Assembly (NCBI GenBank): GCA_964504665.1
Contig: CAZDEH010000002.1
Span: 1-64,000 of the forward strand
Length of the DNA stretch: 64,000 bases
Reading direction: 5' to 3'
Source: STC-54 sp964504665
GTDB taxonomy: Bacteria > Patescibacteriota > Microgenomatia > Daviesbacterales > UBA10151
Below the pieces are notes generated by a model. It was not told the DNA's origin. It did not search any database and saw nothing but the letters and a program-made list of their open reading frames with translations. The translations under genes were made by a program, and so were the position numbers. Positions 1 to 7,758 of this stretch are shown here, piece by piece (within the stretch, counting starts at the first letter, position 1; each line of letters begins with the position of its first letter).

Positions 1-1
1 C

Positions 2-871
2 GGCCTTTTTAAGGATCTCTGGATTCAACCAGCTGCCGGTGATGCTGGTGGATCTGTAGGAACAGCTCTTTTTGCTTGGTATCAATACCTAAATAATAAA
101 AGACAGACTGATGGGAAAAGTGATGCAATGTCTGGAAGTTATCTAGGTCCATCATTTAATGAAGACCATATACAGGATTTTCTAAATAAAAATAAAATTT
201 CCGCAAAAAAGTTGTCTGATCAATTATTATATGATACTGTAGCTGATTTAATTAATCAGCAAAAAGTGATTGGTTGGTTTCAAGGAAAGATGGAATTTGG
301 ACCCCGAGCATTAGGTAACCGGTCTATTTTGGGTGACGCCCGTTCACCGAATATGCAATCAACTATGAATTTAAAAATAAAGTTCCGGGAGAGTTTTCGC
401 CCTTTCGCTCCGTCAATACTAGAAGAAAAAGTATCTAGTTATTTTGATATTGATTGTCCCAGCCCCTATATGCTCTTAGTTTCCCCCATAAAACATAGAT
501 TACGATTAAGCATGTCTGAGAAAAATCAACAACTTTTTGGTATTGATAAGCTCAATATTCCAAGATCAACAATTCCGGCTGTAACGCATATTGATTACTC
601 CGCGAGACTTCAAACCGTCAACCAGAGCAAAAACCTTCGGTATTACCAGCTGCTTAAAACATTCTATAATAAATACCACTGTCCAGTTATTATTAACACT
701 TCATTCAACGTACGAGGAGAACCAATTGTATGCACACCGGAAGAAGCATACCTATGTTTCATCAGAACCGATATGGACTATTTAGTACTTGGCAATTTTT
801 TGATTGATAAATTAAAACAAAAACCACTAAAAAAAGATACTGATTGGCAGAAAGAATTTGAATTAGATTAA
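2..871 (+). CDS. Carbamoyltransferase, NodU/CmcH family (C-terminal part, truncated by window start)
   Basis: The reading frame is open from base 2, so the gene starts outside the window and 289 residues remain. The visible part is the C-terminal end of a NodU/CmcH/SxtI-type O-carbamoyltransferase, which moves a carbamoyl group from carbamoyl phosphate to a hydroxyl, often on a sugar. Seen directly: WIQPAAGDAGG near its beginning, then GSYLGPSF, FGPRALGNRSILGDAR, IKFRESFRPFAPSIL, and near the end INTSFNVRGEPIV and DYLVLGNFLIDK, all hallmarks of this C-terminal domain. The N-terminal Kae1-like ATPase/carbamoyladenylate domain is off-window. It is followed 7 nt later by an SxtJ-like gene. The substrate is unknown; a glycan is likely from context. 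Confidence 0.93.
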   Translation, partial: GLFKDLWIQPAAGDAGGSVGTALFAWYQYLNNKRQTDGKSDAMSGSYLGPSFNEDHIQDFLNKNKISAKKLSDQLLYDTVADLINQQKVIGWFQGKMEFGPRALGNRSILGDARSPNMQSTMNLKIKFRESFRPFAPSILEEKVSSYFDIDCPSPYMLLVSPIKHRLRLSMSEKNQQLFGIDKLNIPRSTIPAVTHIDYSARLQTVNQSKNLRYYQLLKTFYNKYHCPVIINTSFNVRGEPIVCTPEEAYLCFIRTDMDYLVLGNFLIDKLKQKPLKKDTDWQKEFELD

Positions 872-878
872 AATTATA

Positions 879-1283
879 ATGAAAAGAGCACAAAAAAATT
901 ACATTGATCCTACTAAAATATATTCTTTCGGAATAACAATGGGAGTAACTTTTTCTTTACTTGGTACTCTTTTTTTATGGAAACATAACTCCTATTTTAT
1001 ATTTCCTTTATTACTTGCGGCGGTATTTTTTTCACTGGTGACTTTCTTACCTAATATCCTCAAACCTGTTTATCAGGTATGGATGAGATTATCAAGAGTA
1101 CTGAGCATTATTATGACTACCATAATTTTAACCATACTCTTTTTTATGATTTTAACTCCTACAGCTTTAATTGCCAAATTATTAGGTAAAAATTTTCTAG
1201 ATATCAACATCTCTAAAAGACAACGTAGTTATTGGCACTATATTAAACAAAACAGAATTCATAGCTATGACAAACAATTCTGA
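879..1283 (+). CDS. SxtJ-like small membrane protein
   Basis: A 134-aa protein with about three hydrophobic helices (roughly residues 17-35, 40-60 and 70-95) and a basic tail. It resembles the SxtJ family, small membrane proteins of unknown function named from the saxitoxin cluster, where sxtJ lies next to the carbamoyltransferase sxtI. The same neighbourhood is seen here: it starts 7 nt after the carbamoyltransferase stop and its end overlaps the SGNH hydrolase start by 17 nt, so the genes are probably co-transcribed. The family call rests on length, hydropathy and context more than on a catalytic motif. It may anchor or assist the carbamoyltransferase at the membrane. Confidence 0.7.
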   Translation: MKRAQKNYIDPTKIYSFGITMGVTFSLLGTLFLWKHNSYFIFPLLLAAVFFSLVTFLPNILKPVYQVWMRLSRVLSIIMTTIILTILFFMILTPTALIAKLLGKNFLDINISKRQRSYWHYIKQNRIHSYDKQF

Positions 1284-2469
1284 CAGCAAAAAAAGGTGGT
1301 TTGTGTTTTTTACTTTTATTTTTGTCTTGACACTTTTTTTTATCTTTGGTGAGATTACAGTAAGGATATTCCGTCCTCAACCGGTATATTCACGTCTTTT
1401 AGAAATGACTGGGGAGCAATATCGTCCCGGAGAATATATACCTTTTACTCTTAAACCTAACTACACAGCCCTAACCCCATCAATGGAAAATCCAGGTAAA
1501 TTAGCTACTATTCACACTAATTCTTTTGGTTTAAGAGGAAAAGAAATTTCTTTAAAAAAACCTGAACAAACTAAACGAATTCTAGTTCTGGGTGATTCCT
1601 ACACTTTTGGAGTATATGTAGAAGATAACGAGACTTACCCTGCAATGCTGGAACAGTTGTTAGGTAAAGAAGGATATAAAGTTGAAGTTCTTAATGCCGG
1701 ATATACAGATGGCTGGTCGCCTGACGAACATTATGTCTGGTTAGTCCACAAAGGCTTAAAATTCCAACCGGATATTATTATTTATGGATCTTTTATCGGA
1801 AATGATATTGATGGTATAATTCCAGAAAACTGGGTTGAAAAGAATGATCGTAGTCTACCAAACAAAATAGTAAACAATTTGATAACGGTGGATCAATTTG
1901 GAAGGATTAGATCGAAAAATGCTGATAATAAAACTGTGGGGACTGACTATATTTATAAAATCCCTATTTTAAGAGAAAGTCACTTATTTGTTTTTCTTCA
2001 AAACTATATTAGTTCAATAATCATTAAAATTAATGGATCACAAACCAACTCTGACTGGGGAAATGACCCATTTCCCTTTATTCTGAGAGAAAAAAATAAT
2101 GAACTAATGAACCAGGAAGAAAATACATTCCGTAGTGTTGTAAAAGGGATATCAGATATAGCCGAAAATAACAATATTCAATTTTTGACAATAATGATTC
2201 CTCTTAACTTTCAGGTTGAACCACAGTTTATTAAAAAAGTCCTCGGCACAGATAAATACAGTATTCAAAGGGACTATTTTCAAGAACTCTCGAATAAATT
2301 TTCTGCGGACAATATTAATTATATTAATCTTTTAGAAAAAATGAAGGCGATTAATGGAAAATACTACCCTAATAATGGGGAGGTACATTTTAATCCTAAT
2401 GGGCACCTCTTTACAGCAGGTACCATAAATGATTATATAAGAGATGCGGGATGGTTAAAGAAAGATTAA
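1267..2469 (+). CDS. Membrane-anchored SGNH/GDSL-family hydrolase
   Basis: A 400-aa protein with one N-terminal membrane helix (about residues 11-29) followed by an extracytoplasmic SGNH-hydrolase domain. Block I is LVLGDSYTFG (Gly109-Asp110-Ser111, the nucleophile motif), block III is GND at 178-180, and block V is VHFNPNGH with the candidate catalytic His374. The usual DxxH aspartate is replaced by Gly (GEVH), so activity may be altered or an acidic residue elsewhere may compensate. Such enzymes add or remove acyl groups on glycans. It overlaps the SxtJ-like gene by 17 nt and is followed 3 nt later by the DUF5989 ORF, placing it in a four-gene carbamoyl/acyl module. Confidence 0.82.
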   Translation: MTNNSDSKKRWFVFFTFIFVLTLFFIFGEITVRIFRPQPVYSRLLEMTGEQYRPGEYIPFTLKPNYTALTPSMENPGKLATIHTNSFGLRGKEISLKKPEQTKRILVLGDSYTFGVYVEDNETYPAMLEQLLGKEGYKVEVLNAGYTDGWSPDEHYVWLVHKGLKFQPDIIIYGSFIGNDIDGIIPENWVEKNDRSLPNKIVNNLITVDQFGRIRSKNADNKTVGTDYIYKIPILRESHLFVFLQNYISSIIIKINGSQTNSDWGNDPFPFILREKNNELMNQEENTFRSVVKGISDIAENNNIQFLTIMIPLNFQVEPQFIKKVLGTDKYSIQRDYFQELSNKFSADNINYINLLEKMKAINGKYYPNNGEVHFNPNGHLFTAGTINDYIRDAGWLKKD

Positions 2470-2472
2470 TAT

Positions 2473-2634
2473 ATGAAAGAAAAATTACAAATATTAATGG
2501 AATTTGCAGGTTTTTTAAAATCACAGAAAAAATGGTGGATTACACCAATAGTAATTTTTTTACTTCTATTAGGAATATTCATCGTATCTATTGAAGGATC
2601 CGTGTTGGCTCCATTTATTTACGCCTTATTTTAA
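2473..2634 (+). CDS. DUF5989 / SxtK-like 53-aa membrane protein
   Basis: A short ORF of 53 codons. It encodes a basic amphipathic start (FAGFLKSQKKWWITP), then one hydrophobic helix (about residues 25-40) and the ending GSVLAPFIYALF. The KKWW..P plus GS..APFIY pattern is characteristic of DUF5989 proteins, the family resembling SxtK, about 50 aa long and found beside carbamoyltransferases. It begins 3 nt after the SGNH hydrolase stop. The last 20 nt overlap the 3' end of the convergent minus-strand gene. Function is unknown; the conserved association suggests a small subunit acting with the carbamoyltransferase and SxtJ-like proteins. Confidence 0.82.
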   Translation: MKEKLQILMEFAGFLKSQKKWWITPIVIFLLLLGIFIVSIEGSVLAPFIYALF

Positions 2635-3385
2635 ATAAATAAGGAATTATTTGTTTAGATGAGCAAACCAACATCTGATTTACCTCATATGCCTGAGCAT
2701 CAGCCTGGTCAGTAAAAGGATTTCGAAATCCAGCAGGGTTGCATGGTTCTAAAGATAAATAATATGCATCCTGGTGTTCATTAATAAATTTATCAAATAA
2801 CCCTTTAGGTGTTTTACTTTTTTCTAAATTATAATTTTTATAATTACATTTAATGAAAAAAGCTTTTAGGCCTTTTTCATCATCATAAAAACGTAGTCTT
2901 GGATCAAAAGTATAAATATCAATTATATTTTCCTGATGCTCGCACCACTTAATTATTCCTTTAGTTTTAGGGTATTGCCAATCGATATAATCATTAATAT
3001 TAGCCTTTCGCACAGCATATTCTCTGGAGAAGGAATCAAACCATGTTGAATCAGTATTTAAATATTTTATATTTTGCAAAACATTCATGATTGGAAACCG
3101 AATAAAAAAATATCCCCAAATTATAAAAATAGCTACCAAAAAAATTGATTTTTTTTTTCTTTTCGTAATCAATAAAAGCGGTAATGATAATAATATAGGA
3201 AGTAAAAATAGCCAATGATAATAATAACGATAATAAAAAGCTGCAATATCTTTTGTTATTAAAATCTCTAAAAGAATTACAGAAGTAATTGTGATAATTA
3301 AAAGCAAAATCAAGTAATTTTTAAATCTTAAAGAAAATATTAAAGATAAAATTAAGGAGATAAAAACGGTTACAATTAACATCAT
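2615..3385 (-). CDS. C-terminal half of a split polytopic membrane glycosyltransferase-like protein
   Basis: A 256-aa frame with about four membrane helices in its first 110 residues and then a soluble, probably extracytoplasmic, C-terminal domain (about 115-250). It has no soluble or signal-like start of its own and begins inside a membrane region, as expected for the second half of a GT-C enzyme. Its ATG (3383-3385) overlaps the upstream gene's TGA as ATGA. The upstream frame ends in T TTA AAA TGA, and a -1 slip there would join the two into one protein of about 648 aa. It could instead be made by translational coupling, or the split could be a one-base error in an A run. No specific family is claimed. 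Confidence 0.6.
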   Translation of the reverse strand: MMLIVTVFISLILSLIFSLRFKNYLILLLIITITSVILLEILITKDIAAFYYRYYYHWLFLLPILLSLPLLLITKRKKKSIFLVAIFIIWGYFFIRFPIMNVLQNIKYLNTDSTWFDSFSREYAVRKANINDYIDWQYPKTKGIIKWCEHQENIIDIYTFDPRLRFYDDEKGLKAFFIKCNYKNYNLEKSKTPKGLFDKFINEHQDAYYLSLEPCNPAGFRNPFTDQADAQAYEVNQMLVCSSKQIIPYLFKIRRK

Positions 3386-4560
3386 TTTAAAGTTGTCTCT
3401 CCTACTTGAATAAATTTAGATAGATTCTCTATTTTAAATTGAATTCCAAAATTATCAAAAAAATTATTTTTTTCACCACAAGGAATATTGTCCTTACATT
3501 GAAAAACAAATGGATAAATCGGATTACCGGTAATAATATAATTTTTAATATACCAATATCCTCCCATAATAATCATTAAAAAAGACATAACAAGCATAGT
3601 AGATAAATTTGACTTTATTTGATTTCTTAATATTTGTACATTAAAATATTGTTTAATCTCAGAAGTTTTTTTGATTATAAGAAATGTGCATGAAAAAATA
3701 ATTATCGAAGCAACAAAGCCCAAAATGGTATATTTTATTCCCATCATCAAACCAATCAATGCGAATGCTGAAAATAAATATCCTTTTTCTTCCAATACTA
3801 ACCAACCCAAACTAGTAATTAACAGCAAATTCGATAATATAGCAGGTGCAACATCAATATAACCTCTGGTAGAATCAATCAAAGGAACTGTAAACAATAA
3901 TAACGTAAATAAAGAATAACAAGCAGCAACAATAATATTTGTTCTTTCTTTTAAAAAAGTCGCAACAGCTATGATGCTGGTTAGGAAAATCATAAAATTT
4001 AATAGACGGGCGACTGCGTAAGTATTAGTTAAAGCAAACATTAAATTAAAACTTGTTTCAAGCGTTTTTGGAAGCATATAGTAGAAATTTATATTATGGC
4101 TAAAATCCCAACTAGTTTTATATAGAAGTTCTGCTGGTGAAAGATAGTGGTAAGCAAGTTCATCGTTTACATAGGGCGGCATCGATATTAAAAAAAATAA
4201 TTTTTGAATAACAAATAATAAAAAAATTAAAGGATATGGAAATTTCTGAAACGATTTGGTTAAGCTACCTATACCTCCACTCTGGATATAATGAGGTAAA
4301 AATGGAATTAATATTAAAACAAGTGAAATCGCAATATAATCTTGTCTCAATGGTAAAAAAAGGTGCAGTAAAAACCAAACAAAAACAAAAATACCCAAAC
4401 CAAATATCCAATTAATTGTCCTTAAGAATCTAGGAAATTTTAGTAACGAAGATAGATAAAATCCTATAATATCCATTGTTAAGAAAAAAAACAAAAAAAT
4501 TGAGAAATTAAGAAAATTAAGAGGTAAAAAATAATCAGTTAAATTCATTGTTTGAAACAA
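3382..4560 (-). CDS. N-terminal part of a polytopic GT-C type glycosyltransferase-like membrane protein
   Basis: A 392-aa integral membrane protein with about nine hydrophobic helices. The loop after the third or fourth helix contains MPPYVNDELAYHYL, an Asp-Glu pair in the position of the catalytic acidic residue of ArnT/GT39-like GT-C enzymes. Near the end it carries YWYIKNYIITGNPIYPF, a motif seen in large polytopic enzymes of this kind shortly before further helices. The stop follows only about 45 residues later, which is early for the fold; the missing helices and periplasmic domain are found in the next frame (2615-3385). It overlaps the FkbM gene upstream by 16 nt. It probably uses a lipid-linked sugar outside the membrane. 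Confidence 0.7.
   Translation of the reverse strand: MFQTMNLTDYFLPLNFLNFSIFLFFFLTMDIIGFYLSSLLKFPRFLRTINWIFGLGIFVFVWFLLHLFLPLRQDYIAISLVLILIPFLPHYIQSGGIGSLTKSFQKFPYPLIFLLFVIQKLFFLISMPPYVNDELAYHYLSPAELLYKTSWDFSHNINFYYMLPKTLETSFNLMFALTNTYAVARLLNFMIFLTSIIAVATFLKERTNIIVAACYSLFTLLLFTVPLIDSTRGYIDVAPAILSNLLLITSLGWLVLEEKGYLFSAFALIGLMMGIKYTILGFVASIIIFSCTFLIIKKTSEIKQYFNVQILRNQIKSNLSTMLVMSFLMIIMGGYWYIKNYIITGNPIYPFVFQCKDNIPCGEKNNFFDNFGIQFKIENLSKFIQVGETTLK
3385..3391 (-). promoter_or_regulatory. Candidate -1 frameshift slippery heptamer (T TTA AAA)
   Basis: On the minus strand the last sense codons of the 3382-4560 ORF read act tta aaa, followed at once by tga. T TTA AAA fits the X XXY YYZ pattern in the correct phase. 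After a -1 slip the next codon is the ATG of the downstream frame, giving an uninterrupted membrane protein. I did not find an obvious stimulatory stem-loop by eye. Confidence 0.4.
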
Positions 4561-5346
4561 AAAGCATTACCCAAATTTGATTCAACTGCTTGCTTATTAA
4601 AATTCACACTATATCCAAATCCATTCAAACGCCTTAATAGCTTATTTAATTTATCTTGCGGCATATGATATTCAAAAATAATCCGATCGATCTTTTTAAA
4701 AGTTTCTGCTGAAGTATTCATAAAAATTTCATATTCTGTACCCTCAATATCACATTTTAAAATTATATGATGGTTAGGAATTGTTTGAATAATTTCGGAA
4801 AGTGTAATTGTTGGAACTTTTATTTGTATAACATTATTGTTTAACTTTTTAAAACCACTTTGACCTTTATTCTGATGAATAAAGAACGTTCTCTTTCCTT
4901 TATTCTTTGCAATTGCCGCCTTAATAATTTTAATACCTTTAATTTTATTTAAATAAATGTTTTCCTCTATTAAAGACTGATTATCAGGAAAAGGTTCTAC
5001 AATAATAATTTGTTGAATTTCACGAAAACCAGAAGCATAAATAGCTGAATCTCCAATATAACCACCTAAATCAATGAATGTAGTTTTTCTATGAAGCTTA
5101 TCAAANNNNNNNNNNATCAAAAAGTTTCGCATATACCTTATCGACAAATACTTCCCGCAGGCCAAAAACATCATATAGATCCCTAATTAAAAAATATTTT
5201 CCCTTAATTTTAATTTTTAGTTTATTCTTCCCCTTTTTTAAGTAATTAAGTTTTAATAATAGTTTGAGATTTTTTGTTTGTAGGAAAAAGAGAAATAAGA
5301 CAATACTATAATATATAATGGGAACAATTCTTTCCCTTATACTCAT
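4545..5346 (-). CDS. FkbM-family methyltransferase (interrupted by an assembly gap)
   Basis: SAM-dependent O-methyltransferase of the FkbM type, likely acting on a sugar hydroxyl. The first 77 residues (5346 down to the gap) have a hydrophobic N-terminus and the family segment FLIRDLYDVFGLREVF. After the gap come TTFIDLGGYIGDSAIYA (SAM-binding motif I), VEPFPDNQ, and ILKCDIEGTEYEIF (the KxDIEGxE family motif). The two parts lie in different frames only because of ten N at 5106-5115. Both flanks end in the same six bases (atcaaa), and merging them restores one frame reading KLFDKLHRKTTF, about 261 aa. Its start overlaps the stop of the radical SAM gene as ATGA. Confidence 0.88.
5106..5115. other. 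Assembly gap (10 N), probably a missed short overlap
   Basis: Ten N inside the FkbM gene. The left flank ends ...atcaaa and the right flank begins atcaaa...; collapsing this shared hexamer joins the two methyltransferase fragments in frame, so the true gap length is probably negative rather than ten. Confidence 0.8.
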
Positions 5347-6323
5347 AAGAATTTTTTATATTTATCCGGCAATAATTGTCTTGGAAGTAATTTTAGTATA
5401 TCCCACGTCATAATATCCATCGGTTTTTGACACAGAAGCCAACAACTGTTGCATTGAAGAAGTTCATCTTGTTTTTGTTTCGTTTTTGCATCCTCCCAAA
5501 TTTCCTTAAGACTTTTTCTGTTAAGATTACCTAATACGATATCTTTTCCAACACATATATTAACATCTCCGTTAGGTAAAACCATACAGGTATTTCTTAT
5601 TCCAAAACAAGGAAGACGATATTGACCTTTGAACCATTTATTATATAAAGATAAGTATTTGCTGAGAGGATACGGTCTTAATTTACTCAAATCCGGAATC
5701 ATTGTTTTAGATAAAGTTGTTTCAAAAAAAATCGGATTGTCATAAATACCAAGGGCAAGATAAACTCCATGTTCCTTTGCAAATTTATCTGCCAATAAAA
5801 TTTCTTTTTTATAATTGTTTAATGGGTTAATCGTAAAGTTTAAAGAAACTATACAAATTTTATTTAATTCATGAATGAGAGTATGAAGATTATCAAAATT
5901 ATCTACACCCCGGACTTTTTTGTACATTTCCCCAACGCCATCAAAAGATAAGGCAACTCTTGGTACTTTATTTCTTTTTACAATTTCTAATAATTTTCTC
6001 CCCAATATTCCATTAGAGAGTAGTACATAATTTTTATCTTTAAACTTTTGAATAATTTCTTCACAATGTGGGTGTAAAATAAATTCTCCTCCTGTAAGAA
6101 AATACTCCGTACCAGGAAAATCGTTTTTTAAGATATTATCAATGGCTTTTAAAGAAATTTCAGTTCTTTCTTTCTTTTTCCAGATATGACAAGTATTGCA
6201 GCGGCTGTTACATTTCGTAGTTGCAGTTATACCTACGTTGCTTACTCTTCTTTTTTTTAAGGATATAAAATATAATAGTCCTCGGCGAAATTGTTCAATT
6301 TTTACCGATAAAGAACCCCTCAT
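5343..6323 (-). CDS. Radical SAM protein with SPASM domain
   Basis: A 326-aa protein from the chosen ATG at 6323. The 4Fe-4S cluster motif CxxxCxxC is seen as TTKCNSRCNTCHIW (Cys38, Cys42, Cys45), followed by FLTGGEFILHP, the glycine-rich SAM-binding segment. The C-terminal third has a SPASM-like cluster region with PCFG..NTC, GDVNICVGK, LGNLNRKSLKEIW and a terminal CNSCWLLC. It is likely an oxidoreductase or modifying enzyme for a glycan, lipid or peptide. An in-frame ATG 24 nt upstream exists, but a consensus TGGTATAAT box lies between the two, so the downstream start fits the promoter better. It is co-oriented with, and overlaps by 4 nt, the FkbM methyltransferase. Confidence 0.88.
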   Translation of the reverse strand: MRGSLSVKIEQFRRGLLYFISLKKRRVSNVGITATTKCNSRCNTCHIWKKKERTEISLKAIDNILKNDFPGTEYFLTGGEFILHPHCEEIIQKFKDKNYVLLSNGILGRKLLEIVKRNKVPRVALSFDGVGEMYKKVRGVDNFDNLHTLIHELNKICIVSLNFTINPLNNYKKEILLADKFAKEHGVYLALGIYDNPIFFETTLSKTMIPDLSKLRPYPLSKYLSLYNKWFKGQYRLPCFGIRNTCMVLPNGDVNICVGKDIVLGNLNRKSLKEIWEDAKTKQKQDELLQCNSCWLLCQKPMDIMTWDILKLLPRQLLPDKYKKFL

Positions 6324-6366
6324 ATGACAAAAATTATACCATATCATTTCATGATATAATCGTTTC
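6324..6366. promoter_or_regulatory. Divergent promoter pair with extended -10 boxes
   Basis: Plus strand: TGATATAAT (TATAAT at 6355-6360), then six bases and the GTG start at 6367. Minus strand: TGGTATAAT (TATAAT complement at 6333-6338), then nine bases and the ATG at 6323. Both have the TGn extension and are so near the start codons that the mRNAs should be leaderless or nearly so. No good -35 box is visible for either. Confidence 0.65.
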
Positions 6367-7752
6367 GTGAAAGTTGCAATTATTAAACCTCCTGAAGTTC
6401 ATCCCTATTGGTATAAAAAAAGACCAGCATTAGGTATATCTTATCTCTCTTCATATTTAACAAAAAATAAAATCGCAAATAAAATTTTCGATGCTTATTA
6501 TTTTTCTTGGTCATCAGAAGAAACAGTCAAGGTCGTAGCAAAATATAAACCGGATCTAATTGGCATTTCTTCTATGACCCACGAAATTATTGCTACACAT
6601 CAACTTACATCACTTCTTAAGGAAAAAATGCCTGAGGTTCCAATCATAATAGGGGGATGCCATATTACTGCTTTACCTGTACAAACACTTAAAGAATTTC
6701 CCAATTTTACTTACGGAGTTTATGGTGAAGGAGAAAAAACTCTTTTAGAATTAGTTTCATACCTAAAAAATAATAAGAGGGGGAGAATTTCTTCTATAAA
6801 AGGTTTGGTGTATAGAAATAAACAAGGGAAGATATTCTTAAACAAAACCCGAGAACGGCTTACTTCTGAAGAACTAGACGCACTTCCATTTCCAGCTTTT
6901 CATTTTTATTACAAAAAAGGAAGAAAATCTCTCGCTGAAAAGGATGATCATTATGTAATGATGACAAGCAGGGGATGCCCTTATAACTGCGTATTTTGTA
7001 TGCAGGTGCTTGGACGACAAGTTAGAAGACGTACTCCCGAGGGGATTGTTGCAGAAATAGAGTATGCAATAAATCATTACGGAGCACATACAATTCAGTT
7101 CTATGATGAGATTTTTTTATTTAATGATGAAATTTGTTATCAAACATTGGATTTAATTATTCAAAGAAATTTACATAAAAAAATACAATGGTTTGGACTA
7201 ACAAGAGTCAATATGGTAAATAAAGAACTAATTCATAAAGCAAAAGAAGCAGGTTGCTTCCGTTTAGAGATGGGTATTGAATCAGGGAGTAATAAGATAT
7301 TAAGACGAATTAATAAACAAATAACTGTCAAACAGGTAGAGCAAGCGGTAAATATTATTAAAGACGAAAAGATTTTGACTGACGTCAATTATATTTTGGG
7401 TCATCCGGGCGAAACAAGAAAGACTTTACAAAAAACAGTTAATTTAGCTATTCGTCTTAATACAACAACTATGGCAATGGGGATTATGGTCCCTTATCCT
7501 GGAACAGAGGTATATAAAATGGTACAAGAAGGTAGAGGAGGATATCGATTGTTAAGCAAAGATTGGTCAGCTTATGATAAATATGGAGGAAAGGCGCTTG
7601 AAATAAAAGGTCTACCTCTTGCAGAATTAGAACGGTGGCAAAGAAAAGCCCTTTTATATTTCTATCTAAAAAATTTCCGTTTCTGGGAATTATTAAAGTT
7701 TGTTATTGAATATAGACGTGTTATTATTTCGTTATTATTACCCAAACACTAA
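6367..7752 (+). CDS. B12-binding domain radical SAM protein
   Basis: A 461-aa protein starting with GTG six bases after a TATAAT box. Residues 1-135 form a B12-binding-like Rossmann domain (MKVAIIKPPE..., PIIIGGCHITALP, YGEGEKTLLEL). The radical SAM core has SRGCPYNCVFC (Cys204, Cys208, Cys211), then EIFLFND and the GIESGSNKILRRINK segment typical of this superfamily. Members perform methyl transfers or ring rearrangements in secondary metabolite, lipid and cofactor pathways; the substrate cannot be read here. The conserved cobalamin DxHxxG histidine was not seen, so cobalamin may bind base-off without His or not at all. It is followed 6 nt later by a methyltransferase-GT2 fusion. Confidence 0.87.
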   Translation: MKVAIIKPPEVHPYWYKKRPALGISYLSSYLTKNKIANKIFDAYYFSWSSEETVKVVAKYKPDLIGISSMTHEIIATHQLTSLLKEKMPEVPIIIGGCHITALPVQTLKEFPNFTYGVYGEGEKTLLELVSYLKNNKRGRISSIKGLVYRNKQGKIFLNKTRERLTSEELDALPFPAFHFYYKKGRKSLAEKDDHYVMMTSRGCPYNCVFCMQVLGRQVRRRTPEGIVAEIEYAINHYGAHTIQFYDEIFLFNDEICYQTLDLIIQRNLHKKIQWFGLTRVNMVNKELIHKAKEAGCFRLEMGIESGSNKILRRINKQITVKQVEQAVNIIKDEKILTDVNYILGHPGETRKTLQKTVNLAIRLNTTTMAMGIMVPYPGTEVYKMVQEGRGGYRLLSKDWSAYDKYGGKALEIKGLPLAELERWQRKALLYFYLKNFRFWELLKFVIEYRRVIISLLLPKH

Positions 7753-7758
7753 TAAATA

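Noticed and set aside
2..871. A new start for the carbamoyltransferase at 128
   Set aside because: The frame is open and carries the conserved WIQPAAGDAGG segment upstream of that ATG, so the gene is simply cut by the window edge.
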